The position numbers were made by a program, and so were the translations under genes. From Halobacteriovorax sp. GB3 (GTDB taxonomy: Bacteria; Bdellovibrionota; Bacteriovoracia; Bacteriovoracales; Bacteriovoracaceae), in NCBI RefSeq assembly GCF_028649655.1, contig NZ_JAQSLN010000001.1:124001-188000 (forward strand): a stretch of DNA of 64,000 nt. Direction: 5' to 3'. Below, one piece after another: positions 62,039 to 64,000 of this stretch (within the stretch, counting starts at the first letter, position 1; each line of letters starts with the position of its first letter). The notes under the pieces were generated by a model. That model searched no databases. It saw only the letters and a list, made by a program, of their open reading frames with translations, and was not told where the DNA came from.

Positions 62039-63160
62039 ATGAACCAAAACCCAAAAAGACATGAAAACCTAATCAACATAAACTGGAACAAAACCAAGGT
62101 CATCAATTCCATAGAATCAATTTTCAAAGACACCCAAAAAAACTTCCACACCATCGAAAAACAAACAATGTACTTTGGAAAAGCAGGCGCTCTTTTTGGT
62201 TTATTAAAAATATCAAAGTTCTTAAATCGTCCTTTGTCCCTAGATTCTAAAAACATAATTTCAGAAGTTCATAAAGCTTACTTAGAAAATCCTGATACTG
62301 AAAATGTAGTACCGTCTTTGTATTTGGGAGAAGTAGGAATTTTACTCGTTGAGTACTTGGTAAATCCATCTGAAGATTTAGAGGAGGAAATATTTCAATT
62401 AGTTCAAAGTAATATTGAAAATCCAACTTTAGAGGCCTTGTGGGCCGCGCCGGGGACAATGATCGCTGCGAATTGGTTTTATAACAAAACTAAAAAGCAT
62501 GAATGGAAAGAACTGTTTGTTGATAATGCTGAATACCTTATTAAAAAGTTAAAAGAAGAAAGGGAAGAGGACTTAATTTGGCAGCAGGACTTGTATGGTA
62601 AGAAGGTTCGCTATGTTGGGGCCGGGCATGGTTACTTTGGTAATATGTTTGGGATTTTAAAAAATATCGAGCTATTAAAGTCTGACGACAAAGAGTATGT
62701 CTTATCTCATATTAAAATGGTGCTAGATAAATTAGCAATTGAAAAAGACGGTACAGTTAATTGGGCCCCTGTATATCCTAAAAATCCTGAAATTAAACCT
62801 CTGACTCAATGGTGCCATGGGGCGCCAGGTATCGTTAATAGTTTGAAGCTATATCCTAAACATGACCCAGTTGTAGAAGATTTACTAGTTAAAGCTGGTG
62901 AGCTTATATGGAAAGCTGGACCACTCACTAAAGGAATTGGAATCTGCCATGGAACAGATGGAAATGGTTTTTCATTCTTGCAGCTCTATAAAAGAACGGG
63001 CAATGGGATGTGGTTAGAAAGAGCGAGAATGTTTGCTATGCACTGCCTTTCTCAGCGTAAAAATGAGTACACTCTCTTTACTGGTGATATCGGCTTGGCC
63101 TTGTATCTGATAGCTTGCGTTGAAGAGACTGATAATTTTTCGTTTCTTGATGATTTTTAG
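62039..63160 (+). CDS. stand-alone LanC-like protein
   Basis: The 373-residue protein has LanC zinc ligands: Cys in TQWCHGAPG (about residue 260) and Cys-His in GICHGTDGNG (about 303). GKAGALFGLL near 49 and AAPGTMIA near 139 are further repeats of the alpha-toroid pattern. LanC cyclases form lanthionine rings in peptides, and eukaryotic LanCL adds glutathione to dehydroamino acids. No precursor peptide or LanB/M is nearby, so a role in eliminylated-peptide repair is possible. No ribosome site precedes the ATG, and the island lies only 37 bases upstream. Confidence 0.82.
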   Translation: MNQNPKRHENLININWNKTKVINSIESIFKDTQKNFHTIEKQTMYFGKAGALFGLLKISKFLNRPLSLDSKNIISEVHKAYLENPDTENVVPSLYLGEVGILLVEYLVNPSEDLEEEIFQLVQSNIENPTLEALWAAPGTMIAANWFYNKTKKHEWKELFVDNAEYLIKKLKEEREEDLIWQQDLYGKKVRYVGAGHGYFGNMFGILKNIELLKSDDKEYVLSHIKMVLDKLAIEKDGTVNWAPVYPKNPEIKPLTQWCHGAPGIVNSLKLYPKHDPVVEDLLVKAGELIWKAGPLTKGIGICHGTDGNGFSFLQLYKRTGNGMWLERARMFAMHCLSQRKNEYTLFTGDIGLALYLIACVEETDNFSFLDDF

Positions 63161-63198
63161 AGGTACAGCTAATTTTTTTGGATTTCAGTCGCTAAGAT

Positions 63199-64000
63199 TC
63201 ACTCACCAAAATAAAAATCAAACCTCGAAGCATAATCAATAAATCGACGAACATGCTTTTCTAATAAATTTTTAGAAGGATATACCAGGTAGATCTTTTT
63301 AGATTTAAAGCTAATATCTGAATCTATTCTTTGTAGTATTTTTAACTTTATTTCTTTTTCACAAAGACTGTTTGGTAGAAATGATATTGCCATTGAATTG
63401 ATTGCAAATTCTTTTGCCATTTCAAAATTATTTGTCTTTAAGGACTTGTTGCACTTAGAGCTTTTTAATAGGCCATGACAATCAAGGACCTGAGGATAGT
63501 CTTTCTTAGAGACCATAGTGATTTTATTCTTTCTTATAAATTCTTTGGATGCGAAAAAGCTGAATGATGTATCGCCGATTGATTTACAGATAAAGTCTTT
63601 TTGAGTCGGCATTCCTACTCTTATAGCGATATCGAAATCTTTATCAGTAAGGCTTTCAACTCTGTCATCTAAAATTAGTTCAAAATTAATTAAAGGGTAA
63701 TCCGCTTGAAAGCTCTTTATCAATTTGGTGAAGGACGCTCTCGGTATATCAATAGGGAGAGTTAGTTTTATATTTCCTTCAAGAGGTGCATCTATTTCGT
63801 TAATGCTCTGGGCTTCTTTTAAGATGGTATAGGCCTTAAGAGCGGATTCTTTATAGGCCAGTCCTTTGTCGGTTAAAGTGACCATGCGAGAAGTGCGTTT
63901 AAATAGTTTGAAGCCGAGTTCTTTTTCGAGGCTTGAAATTTGAGAACTGACAGTTGTTGCAGGTAATCTTAGTTTTTCAGCGGCCTTTGAAAAATTAAGA
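63199..64000 (-). CDS. LysR-type transcriptional regulator (N-terminus cut by window end)
   Basis: The open frame runs to the window's right edge. The helix-turn-helix region is AAEKLRLPATTVSSQISSLE, with LGFKLFKRTSR after it, on the minus strand at about 63887-63990, typical of LysR. A substrate-binding domain of about 200 residues follows. The start codon lies beyond 64000. Its own target may be divergent to it, outside the window. Confidence 0.85.
   Translation of the reverse strand, partial: LNFSKAAEKLRLPATTVSSQISSLEKELGFKLFKRTSRMVTLTDKGLAYKESALKAYTILKEAQSINEIDAPLEGNIKLTLPIDIPRASFTKLIKSFQADYPLINFELILDDRVESLTDKDFDIAIRVGMPTQKDFICKSIGDTSFSFFASKEFIRKNKITMVSKKDYPQVLDCHGLLKSSKCNKSLKTNNFEMAKEFAINSMAISFLPNSLCEKEIKLKILQRIDSDISFKSKKIYLVYPSKNLLEKHVRRFIDYASRFDFYFGE

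Noticed and set aside
1-64000. CRISPR arrays, rRNA and tRNA genes
   Set aside because: No regularly spaced repeats of about 30 bases and no rRNA or tRNA signature were seen; tmRNA is the only structured RNA gene.

Overview
The window reads as ordinary chromosome of a low-GC, Gram-negative bacterium, most likely a predatory Bdellovibrionota of the Bacteriovorax/Halobacteriovorax type. This is an inference from several traits together: AT-rich DNA, Tol-Pal genes, a Gld-like ABC transporter, a GH3-family adenylating enzyme, many secreted HExxH proteases and lipoproteins, and a tmRNA with the tag AESNFAPAMAA. No 16S rRNA or tRNA gene is present to test it.

Positions 1-44200 are core genome. In order they hold: a DHH phosphoesterase; a Gld-like ABC operon (gldA/F/G-like, a DUF4340 protein, a Yip1-like membrane protein); nucleotide salvage genes (tdk, upp-like, hpt) with a GHMP kinase; the leftward tsaD-rsmA-smpB operon; a periplasmic sugar-binding protein paired with a hybrid sensor kinase and no transporter; the leftward pal-DUF4398-cpoB operon ending in a metallophosphoesterase/tetraheme cytochrome fusion; a large gluzincin protease with a barrel-like C-terminus; a PAS histidine kinase behind an Hpt-receiver protein; a GH3-LysE-C45 hydrolase operon; two tandem SNF-type sodium symporters; further secreted proteins; and a soluble CZB-type chemoreceptor.

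The tmRNA gene ssrA lies at 44199-44579. Its last 13 bases, including the encoded CCA, recur at 61989-62001. The 17.4 kb between them is a genomic island, visibly more AT-rich than its surroundings, with no recognisable integrase. Its cargo is mostly defence-like: an HTH regulator, a TrlF-type PHP-ATPase and an unknown partner; a divergent C5 methyltransferase/HNH nuclease pair that looks like a type II restriction-modification system; a coiled-coil protein with a membrane-anchored DUF4041/GIY-YIG protein; a DUF2958 protein; a GIY-YIG/DUF2075 helicase; a MazG-like pyrophosphohydrolase; an extra YidD with small partners; and a hipBA toxin-antitoxin pair with three evenly spaced operators. The sequence just after ssrA recurs in diverged form at 51846-51909, so the island may be two stacked units. 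A 140-base inverted repeat flanks a small membrane gene at 58918-59875.

Beyond the island, 62002-64000 holds a stand-alone LanC-like protein and a LysR-type regulator cut by the window end. Coding sequence on both sides of the ssrA/island locus shows a local switch to C-ending codons, which is hard to explain by the island and probably predates it.
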